NCBI RefSeq assembly: GCF_002952775.1 | Contig: NZ_CP025066.1 | Coordinates: 2,356,001-2,420,000, forward strand | Direction: 5' to 3' | DNA from: Halalkaliarchaeum desulfuricum | Lineage (GTDB): Archaea > Halobacteriota > Halobacteria > Halobacteriales > Haloferacaceae | DNA: 64,000 bases | Shown: in pieces, positions 1-8,686 of the stretch | How positions within the stretch are numbered: position 1 is the first letter of the stretch | How the letters are laid out: each line of letters starts with the position of its first letter | Position numbers and translations under genes: made by a program | The notes under the pieces: model-generated | Databases searched by the model: none | What the model was told of the DNA's origin: nothing | The model's input: the letters and a program-made list of their open reading frames with translations, nothing else

Positions 1-761
1 CCCATCCCGGGAATCACGTCTTTGACCGCTTCGAGCCGGCTCGTCGGCACGTTCATCATCAGATACCGTTTCCCCTCGGCGGCAACGACCGACTCGAAGG
101 CGGTCGCGACCTGCCCGACCTTCGGATCGTCGACGACGTTCGCTCTTGCGAACAGTCGTACGGAGCTTTCGAGAACGTCGGCGATAACGGCGAGCCGGTT
201 GACCTTCAGGGTCGTCCCCGTGGAGGTGATGTCGACGATCGCGTCGGCCATCTCGACGTGTGGCGTAAGCTCCGTCGCGCCGGTCACCTCGACGATGTCG
301 GGAGCGATCCCCCGAGAATCGAAGAACGATCGGGTGACGTTCGGGAACTCGGTGGCGACGGTGCGCCCGTCGACGTCGTCGATCTCGGTGATGTCCCCGT
401 CCTCAGGGGCGGCAAGCACCAGTCGACACCGTCCGTACCCCAGATCGACCAGATCGACGAGCGCAGCCCCGTCTGCGTCCTCCCCGCCCGCGGTCGACGC
501 TTCGGAGCCGTCGCCGGTGGCTTCCACCACCGCCCCGGACTCGTGGGCCTGGTCGAGACCAGTAACCCCCAGGTCGGCGGCGCCGTCACGGACGTACTCG
601 GGGATGTCGGCCGCCCGGGCGAAAAGCACCGTCACCTCCGGATCGACAGTGTCGGCGTACAGCTGGCGGTCGGCCGTTCGTTCGACGTGGAGCCCCGCCC
701 GCTCCAGCAGTTCCATCGTCGGCTCGTGGAGACGGCCCTTGTTGGGCACGGCGATGCGCAT
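1..761 (-). CDS. hisG: ATP phosphoribosyltransferase HisG (3' end outside window)
   Basis: This enzyme catalyses the first step of histidine synthesis, joining ATP and PRPP to give phosphoribosyl-ATP in the cytoplasm. The reverse strand opens with [19 protein letters not shown], the standard HisG N-terminus, and continues with the DLGVTG block that contacts the substrate. The reading frame stays open to the window edge, where it reads [19 protein letters not shown]. That segment belongs to the C-terminal ACT-like domain of the long form of HisG, so only about the last 30 residues are missing. The ATG at 759-761 matches family N-termini. The next gene upstream is thrC, 71 bases away on the same strand. 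Confidence 0.93.
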   Translation of the reverse strand, partial: MRIAVPNKGRLHEPTMELLERAGLHVERTADRQLYADTVDPEVTVLFARAADIPEYVRDGAADLGVTGLDQAHESGAVVEATGDGSEASTAGGEDADGAALVDLVDLGYGRCRLVLAAPEDGDITEIDDVDGRTVATEFPNVTRSFFDSRGIAPDIVEVTGATELTPHVEMADAIVDITSTGTTLKVNRLAVIADVLESSVRLFARANVVDDPKVGQVATAFESVVAAEGKRYLMMNVPTSRLEAVKDVIPGM

Positions 762-832
762 ACCGTCACCAGTCGGGGCGGGCAGGAAACCTTTTCGCGT
801 CGGACTCGCGGACGTTCCGGAGCCGACGATGG

Positions 833-2038
833 TTACGAGGATCGGTCCCCGAGCTGTGACCGGAGCGTCGCCGCGTCCTTGTTCCCGGCGCCGGTGTTCA
901 ACAGGACGACTGTATCGTCGTCGTCGAACTCCCCCTGCTTTGCCAGCTCGAACGCCCCGCTCGCGGCGGCCGCACAGGTCGCACCCATCTCGACTCCCGC
1001 CGTCCGGGCGACCTCGATCGCGGCCTCGAGGATCTCCCCGTCGTCTGTTGCTACTGCCCCGCCGTCGCTTTCGCGGATCGCAGCGAGGATCTGTCGGCTG
1101 GCACCCGGGTCCGGGATCGCAATACCGTTACAGACCGTGTTCACTTCCGCGACCGGCTCGTGTACCTCGCGTCCGGCCTCGAAGGCGTCCACGATCGGGG
1201 CACAGCCGCTCGCCTGTGCGGCGTACAGCGGCGGGAGGTCGTCGATCCAGCCCAGCTCGCGAAGCTCCCGGGCTGCCTTGTGCATCCCGACCAGCCCGAC
1301 GCCGCCCCCGGTCGGGTAGACGACGGCGTCGGGAGGTTCCCAGTCGAGTTCCTCGAGAATTTCCAGCGCCATCGTCTTTTTCCCCTCGTGACGGTACGGC
1401 GTCACGAACGTCTTCGTCGAGTACCAGTCCTCTTCTGCCATCGCTTCCGCGTATGCGTCCCCGGCATCGCCGATCTCGGAGTCGCCGTCGATCGGGTCGG
1501 CGACGTGGAGGTTCCCGCCGTGGATCTCCACCATCGCCTTTTGAGTGAACCCGGCCCGCTGCGGGAGGAACACGTGTGCGTCCATCCCCGCACGGGCCGC
1601 GTAGGCGGCCGCCGCCTGGCCGGCGTTGCCCGCCGAGTTGAGCGCGATCGCGTCGGCGCCGTGCTCCCGTGCGGCCGTCACTGCCAGCGACTGGCCGCGG
1701 TCCTTGAAGGTGCCCGTCGGGTTCTGTCCCTCGTCCTTTATGAGCACTCTGTCGACGCCCAGCGTGTCAGCGAGCGACGGACACTCCACCAGCGGCGTCG
1801 TCCCCTCCCCCAGGCTGACAGCCGACTCGGACGGGAACGGGAGTAACTCCTCGTATCGATACATCGACTGGGTATGGCGGTCGGCTAACACGTCCGGGGT
1901 GAGTTCGACCGCATCGAGGTCGTAGCGAGGATCGAGGATCCCTTCGCAGTCGGGACAGCGGTGGCCCGTGGGTTCGGGGTCGAACTTCCCTCCGCAATCG
2001 AGACACGCGAGCCCGACGAACGCATCGGTCGTTCGCAT
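833..2038 (-). CDS. thrC: Threonine synthase ThrC with N-terminal zinc ribbon
   Basis: This PLP enzyme converts O-phosphohomoserine to threonine in the cytoplasm. The 401-residue protein starts with a two-CxxC zinc ribbon (CLDCGG near residue 14, CPDCEG near 28), common in archaeal threonine synthases. The fold-type II PLP lysine lies in GTFKDRGQS near residue 110, the phosphate-cup glycines in [10 protein letters not shown], and the second binding loop in PTGGGVG near 230. A paralogous cysteate or diaminopropionate-type enzyme is possible but less likely given the zinc ribbon and length. It follows rps8e on the same strand after an 18-base gap, so the two may be cotranscribed. Confidence 0.93.
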   Translation of the reverse strand: MRTTDAFVGLACLDCGGKFDPEPTGHRCPDCEGILDPRYDLDAVELTPDVLADRHTQSMYRYEELLPFPSESAVSLGEGTTPLVECPSLADTLGVDRVLIKDEGQNPTGTFKDRGQSLAVTAAREHGADAIALNSAGNAGQAAAAYAARAGMDAHVFLPQRAGFTQKAMVEIHGGNLHVADPIDGDSEIGDAGDAYAEAMAEEDWYSTKTFVTPYRHEGKKTMALEILEELDWEPPDAVVYPTGGGVGLVGMHKAARELRELGWIDDLPPLYAAQASGCAPIVDAFEAGREVHEPVAEVNTVCNGIAIPDPGASRQILAAIRESDGGAVATDDGEILEAAIEVARTAGVEMGATCAAAASGAFELAKQGEFDDDDTVVLLNTGAGNKDAATLRSQLGDRSS

Positions 2039-2056
2039 GGGAGGGGGTTTTTTCGA

Positions 2057-2431
2057 TCAGTCGAGGAGAACGGCGTTGATCTGTCCGGTCTGTCCGGGGC
2101 GGGAGGTGACCCGGGCGCGTCCTTCGCTGGTCTGGATGATCGCGCCCTTGGTGATGATGTTCCGGCGCACGTAGTTCACGTTGGACGGGTTTTCGACCAC
2201 GTCCTCGATATCGGCGGAAACCGTCTCGCCGTCCGGCGTGGCGACCTGCACGACGTTCGCCGACAGCGCACGGACCTTCATCCCGGTGCCCCGGGAATCG
2301 ATGTACTGGAGGCGCTGTTCGCCGACGGTCGTTTCGGCGGGTTCGCGGCCGAGTTGGTAGCGCTTCTTCTTCCGGAACGGCTTGAGTCGTCCGCCCGTTC
2401 GTTTCCGCTTCGAGCGTCCTTGATCCTTCAT
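2057..2431 (-). CDS. rps8e: Small-subunit ribosomal protein eS8
   Basis: This is an archaeal and eukaryotic-type 30S subunit protein. The 124-residue product begins with a basic stretch (MKDQGRSKRKRTGGRLKPF) typical of eS8. It contains the conserved TTVGEQR and NPSNVNYVRRNIITKGA segments and ends with the family's NAVLL motif. Length fits archaeal eS8 (about 125). Its basic N-terminus stands out in an otherwise acidic proteome, as expected for an rRNA-binding protein. Confidence 0.96.
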   Translation of the reverse strand: MKDQGRSKRKRTGGRLKPFRKKKRYQLGREPAETTVGEQRLQYIDSRGTGMKVRALSANVVQVATPDGETVSADIEDVVENPSNVNYVRRNIITKGAIIQTSEGRARVTSRPGQTGQINAVLLD

Positions 2432-2492
2432 ATCCCCGTGAACGGCGAGCGGCTACTTGAACCTCTCGAAGCGGAACCGACGGCGACCTCGA

Positions 2493-2627
2493 TCACTGGA
2501 GGTACGACGGTTCCTCTGCGTCGCAGGTCTTCTCGTGTTTTTCCGCGTCCGCACGCTCGTCGAACAGCAGGCCACACTCCTCGCATTGATACCACGTCAT
2601 GTCGTCGCGCTGTGTGGTGGTGACCAT
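2493..2627 (-). CDS. 44-residue zinc-ribbon-like small protein
   Basis: The reverse strand encodes a 44-residue protein starting MVTTTQRDDMTWYQCEECG and ending PSYLQ. It holds a CEEC pair and a later H-x4-C (KHEKTC), which together look like a single C2HC-type zinc site. Haloarchaea have many such small zinc-finger proteins, mostly of unknown function. The start could also be the internal ATG nine codons later (MTWYQC). It lies between rps8e and deoC on the same strand, 61 bases upstream of rps8e. Confidence 0.75.
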   Translation of the reverse strand: MVTTTQRDDMTWYQCEECGLLFDERADAEKHEKTCDAEEPSYLQ

Positions 2628-2692
2628 CACTTAACAGTTCGGCGTCGGGGGCCAAAACAATTCGCCCTATCGACCGGGAATCGAGGTGTCCG

Positions 2693-3331
2693 TCACTCCT
2701 CGGGGAAGCCCCTAACGATCTCGACGCCGGAGGAGGCGCCGATCCGGCCGGCTCCGGCCTCGATCATCTCCACCGCTCGATCGTAGCTGCCGATCCCGCC
2801 GCTCGCCTTCACCGGGAGATACTCCGACAGCAGTTCGACGTCCGCGAGTGTGGCGCCACCCTCGGCGAACCCCGTCGCTGTTTTTACCATGGCCGCGTCG
2901 GCGTCCCGAACTGCCTCGGCGGCGCGGTGTTTCTCAGCGTCGGTGAGCAACGGCGCCTCGATTATCACCTTGACGGGGATCGGCACGGCAGCCACCACCT
3001 CGGCGACGTCGGTTTCGACTGCCTCGAGGTCCCCGGATTTCAGGCGGCCGACGTTCGCCACGAGATCGATCTCTTCGGCGCCGTCCTGCCAGGCGCGAAC
3101 GGCCTCCTCCCGTTTCACGTCGGTCGCGTGGTGGCCGTGCGGGAAACCGACAACCGTCGCGAGCGTCACCGACGGTGAAGCCTCCGTGGCCTCCGAAACG
3201 TAACACGGGGGAACGCAGGCGTTCATTCCGTACTCTTCTGCCTCCGAGAGAACACGATCGACGTCGTCGACGGTGGTCGTCGGGCCCACTACCGTGTGAT
3301 CGATCTTCGAGGCGAACTCCGTTCGGTCCAT
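2693..3331 (-). CDS. deoC: Deoxyribose-phosphate aldolase DeoC
   Basis: This class I aldolase cleaves 2-deoxyribose 5-phosphate to glyceraldehyde 3-phosphate and acetaldehyde. From the ATG at 3331 the protein has 212 residues ([19 protein letters not shown]). Conserved blocks include CVPPCYV near 40, VVGFPHG near 63, EIDLVANVG near 88, the Lys-containing PVKVIIE near 122, the Schiff-base lysine in VKTATGF near 152, and VKASGGI near 177. The frame is open 37 codons further upstream, but the family N-terminus and length favour the downstream ATG. Confidence 0.94.
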   Translation of the reverse strand: MDRTEFASKIDHTVVGPTTTVDDVDRVLSEAEEYGMNACVPPCYVSEATEASPSVTLATVVGFPHGHHATDVKREEAVRAWQDGAEEIDLVANVGRLKSGDLEAVETDVAEVVAAVPIPVKVIIEAPLLTDAEKHRAAEAVRDADAAMVKTATGFAEGGATLADVELLSEYLPVKASGGIGSYDRAVEMIEAGAGRIGASSGVEIVRGFPEE

Positions 3332-3439
3332 ACGCGTTGCATCGACGCGGCGGTTGAAAGGCGTATGGATTCCTCGGGAAGCGAGTCGCTCTCCGTCGGG
3401 TATCGTCGCGTCATCGACATCCGCGAGTTCCCCCGATAA

Positions 3440-3862
3440 CACAGCCTTAAGTCCGGTTCATCCCGTTCCGTCGGCATAGCAACTCGTTTCCGCTCGTTCG
3501 AGGCGCTGACGGACGGGTTCGCGACGGCAAGTTTCGACAGGTCGCCTGCGTTCGTCCCAAACGCCCACGTGACGGGGCTTGGAGTCGGCGACGGCGGCGA
3601 CGGTGGGAGGGAGCGGTGGATCTCCATGGCCGACTACCTGCAGTTGCTTTCGGAAGCGTTCGAATCCAGGACGGAACTGACGACCGGGGTCTTCCGACCC
3701 TCCGATCCGGATCCCGCGAGACAACTGCTTGCGACGACGTTCGGTACCCGGGAGTACTACTGCTCCTGTCGAGGCTCCTGCGGCCGAGCCGACGGTTCTG
3801 TCTTCCAACAATCATCATTCGAGAACGCAACGCTTTCCCGGCGACCCCTCCGTCTCACGGGT
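3440..3862 (+). other. Open in-frame region upstream of the DUF63 gene, without a normal start
   Basis: After a TAA at 3437-3439 this frame stays open and runs without a stop straight into the DUF63 gene. The translation looks protein-like rather than shadow-like: it includes TRFRSFEALTDGFATASFD, then AFVPNAHVTG, WISMADYLQLLSEAFESR, GVFRPSDPDPARQLLATTF and GTREYYCSCRGSC. No ATG, GTG or TTG precedes the conserved-looking part. The first ATG is at 3569. At 3476 an ATA sits about 27 bases downstream of a TATA-like CTTAAG (3446-3451), exactly where a leaderless start would be expected. It may be a gene with a mutated or non-standard start, a decayed gene, or a domain fused to DUF63. I do not recognise the family. 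Confidence 0.4.
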
Positions 3863-4753
3863 ATGCAGCCGTTCGCGGTAGTCGCGCTCGCCTCCGACGT
3901 TCGTCCGAGCCAGCTTCTGCTCCCGGAGGGATTCGGACTCCCCCCGCTGCCGTACCTGGTTATATTGCTTTTTGCGATCGGGGCGGTCGGCTACGGACTG
4001 TACGTTCGACGGCCGACTGTCGATGCGTGGGTCGTGGTCGGGTTTGCGCCGTGGATGGCCGTCGGGTCGGCGCTGCACGTGCTGTACGTCCTCGGCGCCC
4101 TCCCGCCGGCCATTGGGCCGCTTGCCGGCACGCCCTCCGTGTATCTCTCTGTCGGCGCGATAGCCGGAGGGTTCTGGCTCGTTGGCGTCGAACTCGTCCG
4201 TTCGGGGGCTTCGATCGGTGACAGTGACGTGACAGCTCCGGTCGTGGTGGGTGTCTCCGGGACCGCCGTCCTCGTCGCGGCCGTCGGCGCCGTTCTCGCC
4301 GTCGGGGCTGCGGCCGGAACCTTACAGCCGCTCTGGCCGACGATCGCTGCGCTTCTCACGCTGCCGGTGACGGCGTTCGCCTGGATCGTGCTGGTGCGGA
4401 TTGCCCCCGGCGCGAGCCGGTCCGGCGCCGTGGGCGTGTTCGTGGTGTTCGGGCACGCGCTCGACGGCATCTCGACGGCGATCGGCGTCGACGTGCTCGG
4501 ATTCGGCGAGCGAACGCCGCTGTCGCAGTTGATCCTCGACGTCGGTGCAGCGCTACCGACGGCGTCGGCCATCGGCTCCGGCTGGCTGTTCGTACTCGTC
4601 AAACTGACCGTTGCAGGATTGGTCGTCGCCCTGTTCGACGATTTTATCGAGGAGTCACCCGCGGAGGCGTATCTCCTGCTCGGTCTCGTCGCTGCCGTCG
4701 GGCTGGGACCGGGAGTACACAACCTCCTGCTTTTCGCCGTCGCAGGCGGCTGA
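3863..4753 (+). CDS. DUF63 family membrane protein
   Basis: This is a 296-residue polytopic membrane protein with about eight hydrophobic segments, of the archaeal DUF63 type. Recognisable parts are the N-terminal LPPLPYLVI before the first membrane segment, the FGHALDGISTAIGVDVLG block near residue 200 and an acidic cytoplasmic DDFIEESPAEAYLLL near 260. Function is unknown for the family. The ATG at 3863 is chosen because family members begin just before the first membrane segment. The same frame is open for another 140 codons upstream (see 3440-3862), so a longer fusion protein cannot be excluded. Confidence 0.85.
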   Translation: MQPFAVVALASDVRPSQLLLPEGFGLPPLPYLVILLFAIGAVGYGLYVRRPTVDAWVVVGFAPWMAVGSALHVLYVLGALPPAIGPLAGTPSVYLSVGAIAGGFWLVGVELVRSGASIGDSDVTAPVVVGVSGTAVLVAAVGAVLAVGAAAGTLQPLWPTIAALLTLPVTAFAWIVLVRIAPGASRSGAVGVFVVFGHALDGISTAIGVDVLGFGERTPLSQLILDVGAALPTASAIGSGWLFVLVKLTVAGLVVALFDDFIEESPAEAYLLLGLVAAVGLGPGVHNLLLFAVAGG

Positions 4754-4806
4754 TCGTTCGGCGTTGCAGGCGGCTGATCCGGTTGTGATTCGCGGGACTC
4801 GGACTC

Positions 4807-5313
4807 TCAGGTTCCGTCTTCGAGAACGCGTTCGTCCCGCAGGGCCCGGAGCACGTCCTGTCTGGCGACGATTCCGACAAGTTTGCCGTCCTCGTCGACG
4901 ACGGGCAGCCGGTTGATGTCCCGCTGATCGTCGGCGAGGAGGTCGATTATCTCCAGTAGCTCGGTATCCGGATCGATCGTTATTACCTCGCCTGTCATCA
5001 CCGTCGATACCGGCTTGTCCGCGTTCCGGAGGAGATCTACGCCGAGATCGACTTCGTCCCAGGAAACGTCGACTGCGTACGTCAGGGTGTCGACGAACGG
5101 GGGAAAGCCCACGGGGATCCACAGGGTCCGATCCTTCGTCTGAAAGAGGCTCACCAGGTCGGTCTGCGTGACGATCCCCACGACGACCCCGTCGTCGTCG
5201 ACGACGGGGAACCCGTTGAAATTCGCTTTCGCCAGCCGGCCGAGCACGTCGGCCACGTCGTCGTCCGGCGAAACCGTCTCCACGTCGGTCGTCATCAGAT
5301 CCCGAGCGCGCAT
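4807..5313 (-). CDS. CBS-domain-pair protein
   Basis: This is a 168-residue cytoplasmic protein made of two CBS domains: the first spans about residues 1-60 (MRARDLMTTDVETVSPDDD, then GFPVVDDDGVVVGIVTQTDL), the second about 100-165 (VSTVMTGEVITIDPDTEL, then RLPVVDEDGKLVGIVARQD). CBS pairs bind adenine nucleotides or S-adenosylmethionine and act as energy or ligand sensors. There is no attached catalytic domain, so the partner is unknown. It is divergent from the M24 peptidase with 78 bases between starts. Confidence 0.88.
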   Translation of the reverse strand: MRARDLMTTDVETVSPDDDVADVLGRLAKANFNGFPVVDDDGVVVGIVTQTDLVSLFQTKDRTLWIPVGFPPFVDTLTYAVDVSWDEVDLGVDLLRNADKPVSTVMTGEVITIDPDTELLEIIDLLADDQRDINRLPVVDEDGKLVGIVARQDVLRALRDERVLEDGT

Positions 5314-5391
5314 ACTCGACGGGACGTGCGGCGGGGACGTAGACCTTCCGGGAGGCAAACCGCTTTGTGGTTCCCGCCGGCATCGACGTGT

Positions 5392-6576
5392 ATGCAACCC
5401 GACTGTGCGCAACTCGATACGTTTCTCTCGGATGAAGACGCGGATCTCTATCTCATCGAGGCCGACAGTGACGACGCAAATCAGCTGTATCTCTCCGGTT
5501 TCGACGCGTCCGATCCGTTCGAGACGGCGTACGCCGCCGAGACGGGTGAAACACAGCTTTTGGTCTCCGGACTCGAATACGGCCGAGCCAAAAAGGAGTC
5601 TCGTGCCGACCAGGTGTACCGACACGCCGACTTCGGGTTCGAGTACGGGGATCGGGAGGAACGGTACGACATGTACGCCTCGTTTCTCTCCCGAGTCGCC
5701 GACGTCGAGGCGACGGATCTCACAGTGGCGGTGCCGTCGTCGTTCCCGCTCGGCTCGGCCGAGCAGCTCCGCGAACGCGGCGTCGAACTCGTCGTCGACG
5801 CGGACGGCACGATCGACGGGATGCGGGCCGTCAAAACCGACGAGGAGATCGACAACGTTCAGGACGCCCAGCGGGCCAACGAGGCGGCGATGCGGGCCGC
5901 GGAAGCGCTGATCGATGCGGCCGCAGTCGACGAGGACGGGACGCTGGTTTCGAACGGCGAGCCGCTCACGAGCGAACGCGTCCGTTCCGAAATCGAGATA
6001 ACGCTGCTGCGTCACGGCTGTTCGCTCGACGAGACGATCGTCGCCTGCGGGAGCCAGGCCGCCGATCCACACGATCGCGGTTCCGGCCCGCTTTCGGCCG
6101 GGGAGCCGATCATTGTCGACATATTCCCGAAGTCGAAGGCGACGGGATATCACTCGGACATGACGCGCACGTTCTCGAAGGGTGGCCCCTCCGAGACGAT
6201 CCGGGAGTGGTACGACCTCACCCGGGAGGCGCTCGAGGCCGCACTGGCGGCGGTCGAACCCGGCGCAACCGGCGCTGACGTCCACGACGCAGCCTGTGAG
6301 GTGTACGAGGCCGCAGGCGAGCCCACGCTCCGTTCGGAACCCGAGACTGAAACCGGATTCATCCACTCGACGGGCCACGGCGTCGGGCTCGACGTCCACG
6401 AGTCCCCGTCGCTGTCGCCCAGCGGGGGCGAACTCGAGGCCGGCCACGTGATCACGGTCGAACCCGGACTGTACGACCCCGCACACGGGGGCGTCCGGAT
6501 CGAGGACATCGTCGTCGTCACCGAGGACGGCTACGAGAACATCACAGACTATCCGATCGAACTCGTCGTCGAGTGA
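5392..6576 (+). CDS. M24 family Xaa-Pro dipeptidase/aminopeptidase
   Basis: This is a cytoplasmic metallopeptidase of 394 residues, predicted to remove N-terminal residues ahead of proline or to split Xaa-Pro dipeptides. The N-terminal half is a creatinase-like domain. The C-terminal pita-bread domain shows all five metal ligands: Asp in IIVDIFP, Asp in HSDMTRTFS, His in IHSTGHGVGLDVHE, Glu in TVEPGLY and Glu in GVRIEDIVVV. The ATG at 5392 is preferred over upstream in-frame codons because the region before it reads like intergenic sequence shared with the CBS gene. Substrate preference cannot be read from the sequence. Confidence 0.9.
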   Translation: MQPDCAQLDTFLSDEDADLYLIEADSDDANQLYLSGFDASDPFETAYAAETGETQLLVSGLEYGRAKKESRADQVYRHADFGFEYGDREERYDMYASFLSRVADVEATDLTVAVPSSFPLGSAEQLRERGVELVVDADGTIDGMRAVKTDEEIDNVQDAQRANEAAMRAAEALIDAAAVDEDGTLVSNGEPLTSERVRSEIEITLLRHGCSLDETIVACGSQAADPHDRGSGPLSAGEPIIVDIFPKSKATGYHSDMTRTFSKGGPSETIREWYDLTREALEAALAAVEPGATGADVHDAACEVYEAAGEPTLRSEPETETGFIHSTGHGVGLDVHESPSLSPSGGELEAGHVITVEPGLYDPAHGGVRIEDIVVVTEDGYENITDYPIELVVE

Positions 6577-6664
6577 ACAGCCCTCGACAGCGCCGGGGGG
6601 TCGAGACACCGACAACTCGGACCGGTTTCGCAAACCGCTTCTACTGGGGCACCCAAGGCCGCCT

Positions 6665-7837
6665 GTGCGCTGGCGATACGGCTACACCGTTCTCGCGTTA
6701 TGTACGCTCGCGTTCGCAGCCACGATGGTCGCCAGACTCGCGATCAGTCCGGTCGTCCCGATCGTCCGGGCGGATCTCGGCCTGTCGAACACGCTGGTGG
6801 GAGTGGCGCTGTCGGGGATGTGGGCTGCATACGCGCTCTCGCAGTTTCCAAGCGGCGTGTTCGGCGACAAGTTCGGGGAGCGCCGGGTCATCCTGGCGGC
6901 CGTCGGGTTGACTGCGCTCGCCAGCCTCCTTTTGGCGCTGTCGCCCAATGCGATCGCGTTTACCCTGTTCGCGATCGTCCTCGGCGCCGGTGCTGGGCTC
7001 CATTACTCGGTCGCGACGACGTTCATCACGAAGCAGTTCGACGACATCGGTCGCGTGATCGGCGTCCACGTCTCCGGCGGTCCAGTGGCGGGGCTTCTGG
7101 CTCCACCGGTCGCCGCTGCCCTGGGTGCCCAGTACGGCTGGCGCGTGGCGCTGCTTTTGGGTGCCGCGGTTGCGATCCCTGTGTTCGTCGTGTTCTGGTG
7201 GCGAATCGACCCCTCGCCGCCGGAACGTCCCGCACAGCCGGTGCGCGAACGGTTCGAACTCGATCCCGTCCTCGAACTGCTCCGTCGCCCGGAGATCGCG
7301 TACACAACGCTGCTTGCGGTGCTGGGCGCGTTCACCTGGCAGGCGACTGCCTCCTTTCTCCCGGCGTTCTTCGAGGGGTACCACGGCCTGTCGCCGGCGA
7401 TGGCGAGCCTCTTTTTCTCGGCGTACTTCCTGGTCCATGGCGCCACGCAACCGCTTACCGGTGCCCTCTCGGACCGTTTCGATCGCGACACGGCCGCAAC
7501 GCTCACCATGGCGCTCGGCGTGCTCGGGTTTTCGCTGCTCGTCGTGAGCGATTCGGCGGCCACCTGGACGGGCGCAGTGTTGCTCGTCGGCGTCGCGATG
7601 TCGTGGGGGGCGCCGGTCCAGTCGCGGTTCATGGACCATCTGAGCCGGGAGGAACGCGGTGCGGGGTTCGGGCTGGTCCGAACCGTCTACATGATTCTCG
7701 GAGCCTCCGGGTCGGTCGTCGTCGGACTGCTTGCGGACCTGGCCGGCTGGAACGTCGCCTTCGGGCTGCTTGCGGGCGTGATGGCCGTCGGCCTCCTCGC
7801 GTTGCTTGCAAACCGGATACTCACGCTCGGCCTGTGA
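6665..7837 (+). CDS. Major facilitator superfamily transporter
   Basis: This is a 390-residue inner-membrane carrier with twelve predicted membrane segments. The motif between segments 2 and 3 reads GVFGDKFGERR, matching MFS motif A (GxxxDxxGxRR), and an echo between segments 8 and 9 reads GALSDRFDRDT. A GTG at 6665 begins the frame immediately before the first hydrophobic segment. Substrate is not evident and no neighbour suggests one. Confidence 0.85.
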   Translation: MRWRYGYTVLALCTLAFAATMVARLAISPVVPIVRADLGLSNTLVGVALSGMWAAYALSQFPSGVFGDKFGERRVILAAVGLTALASLLLALSPNAIAFTLFAIVLGAGAGLHYSVATTFITKQFDDIGRVIGVHVSGGPVAGLLAPPVAAALGAQYGWRVALLLGAAVAIPVFVVFWWRIDPSPPERPAQPVRERFELDPVLELLRRPEIAYTTLLAVLGAFTWQATASFLPAFFEGYHGLSPAMASLFFSAYFLVHGATQPLTGALSDRFDRDTAATLTMALGVLGFSLLVVSDSAATWTGAVLLVGVAMSWGAPVQSRFMDHLSREERGAGFGLVRTVYMILGASGSVVVGLLADLAGWNVAFGLLAGVMAVGLLALLANRILTLGL

Positions 7838-7865
7838 CGAGTTGTCGACGTATCGGATCGTCACC

Positions 7866-8549
7866 TCACCGGCAGACGGTGTCACCGATTTCGTAGGTCA
7901 GGAGAACACCGTCGTCGAGCCGCTTGACGTCCACGAGTTCGAGTTCGGGGAACGTCTCGGTGAACCCTTTACCGTCGGCGAGCGTCGGCGCCTCGCGGCC
8001 GCCGATCACGAACGAGCCGACGTAAAGCGACAGTTCGTCCACCAGTCCGTCGTCGAAAAGCGAGAAGATCAGTTCGCCGCCACCCTCGACCATCAACCGG
8101 TCGACGCCCGCCGCCGACAGCGCATCGAACGCCGACGGAAGGTCGACCCGGCCGTCATCGCTTCCCGCTTCCAGTACAGTCGCGCCCACCTGTCGGAGGC
8201 CCTCGAGTCGCTCTTCGGGAGCGTCCGTGCCTGTCAGGACGTAGACGGACGCGTCCCCGTCGAACAGCTCCGCGTCCGGCGGCGTTCGGGCCCGGGAATC
8301 GACGACGACCCGTGCGGGGTGGGCCGGACGCCCGTTCTGGAGCCGAGTGACTCGCCGCTGTTCCTCCTTGACGCCGAGGTTCGGATCGTCCGCGAGCACC
8401 GTCCCGACTCCCACCGCAATCGCGTCGGCGGCAGCCCGCAGTCGATCCACGCGGTCGAAGTCTTCCGGCCCGGAGATCCGCAACTGTTCGCGACAGCGCG
8501 TCGAGAGCTTCCCGTCGACGCTTGTTGCCGCGTTGACGACGACGTCCAT
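7866..8549 (-). CDS. arfC: 2,5-diamino-6-(ribosylamino)pyrimidinone 5'-phosphate reductase
   Basis: This NADPH-dependent enzyme reduces the ribosylamino pyrimidine intermediate in archaeal riboflavin and F420 synthesis. The 227-residue protein is a stand-alone RibD C-terminal (dihydrofolate-reductase-like) domain. It starts MDVVVNAATSVDGKLS, has AIAVGVGTVLADDPNL near residue 50 and the cofactor loop MVEGGGELIFSL near 155. The ATG at 8549 fits the family. A bifunctional RibD would carry a deaminase domain, which is absent. The gene is convergent with the MFS gene on its left. Confidence 0.9.
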   Translation of the reverse strand: MDVVVNAATSVDGKLSTRCREQLRISGPEDFDRVDRLRAAADAIAVGVGTVLADDPNLGVKEEQRRVTRLQNGRPAHPARVVVDSRARTPPDAELFDGDASVYVLTGTDAPEERLEGLRQVGATVLEAGSDDGRVDLPSAFDALSAAGVDRLMVEGGGELIFSLFDDGLVDELSLYVGSFVIGGREAPTLADGKGFTETFPELELVDVKRLDDGVLLTYEIGDTVCR

Positions 8550-8686
8550 ACCGGTTCCTGGCGAGGTTCCCTTGAAAAGGCGACGGAACCGTCGGAACCT
8601 GTGGGGTTCATAACGTATCGATCGACCTGCACGAGGCACCGCATCGATCCCCTGTCGGCTGCCATTTTTTGTAATCTCCCCCGGTA

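Noticed and set aside
22-2006. Several long open frames overlapping hisG and thrC
   Set aside because: They are Arg/Ser/Pro-rich antisense or shifted shadows. The real genes on the reverse strand are clear.
4807-6633. Continuous reverse-strand frame running from the CBS gene across the M24 peptidase
   Set aside because: Only the last 168 codons read as CBS domains. The remainder is antisense to a well-supported peptidase gene.
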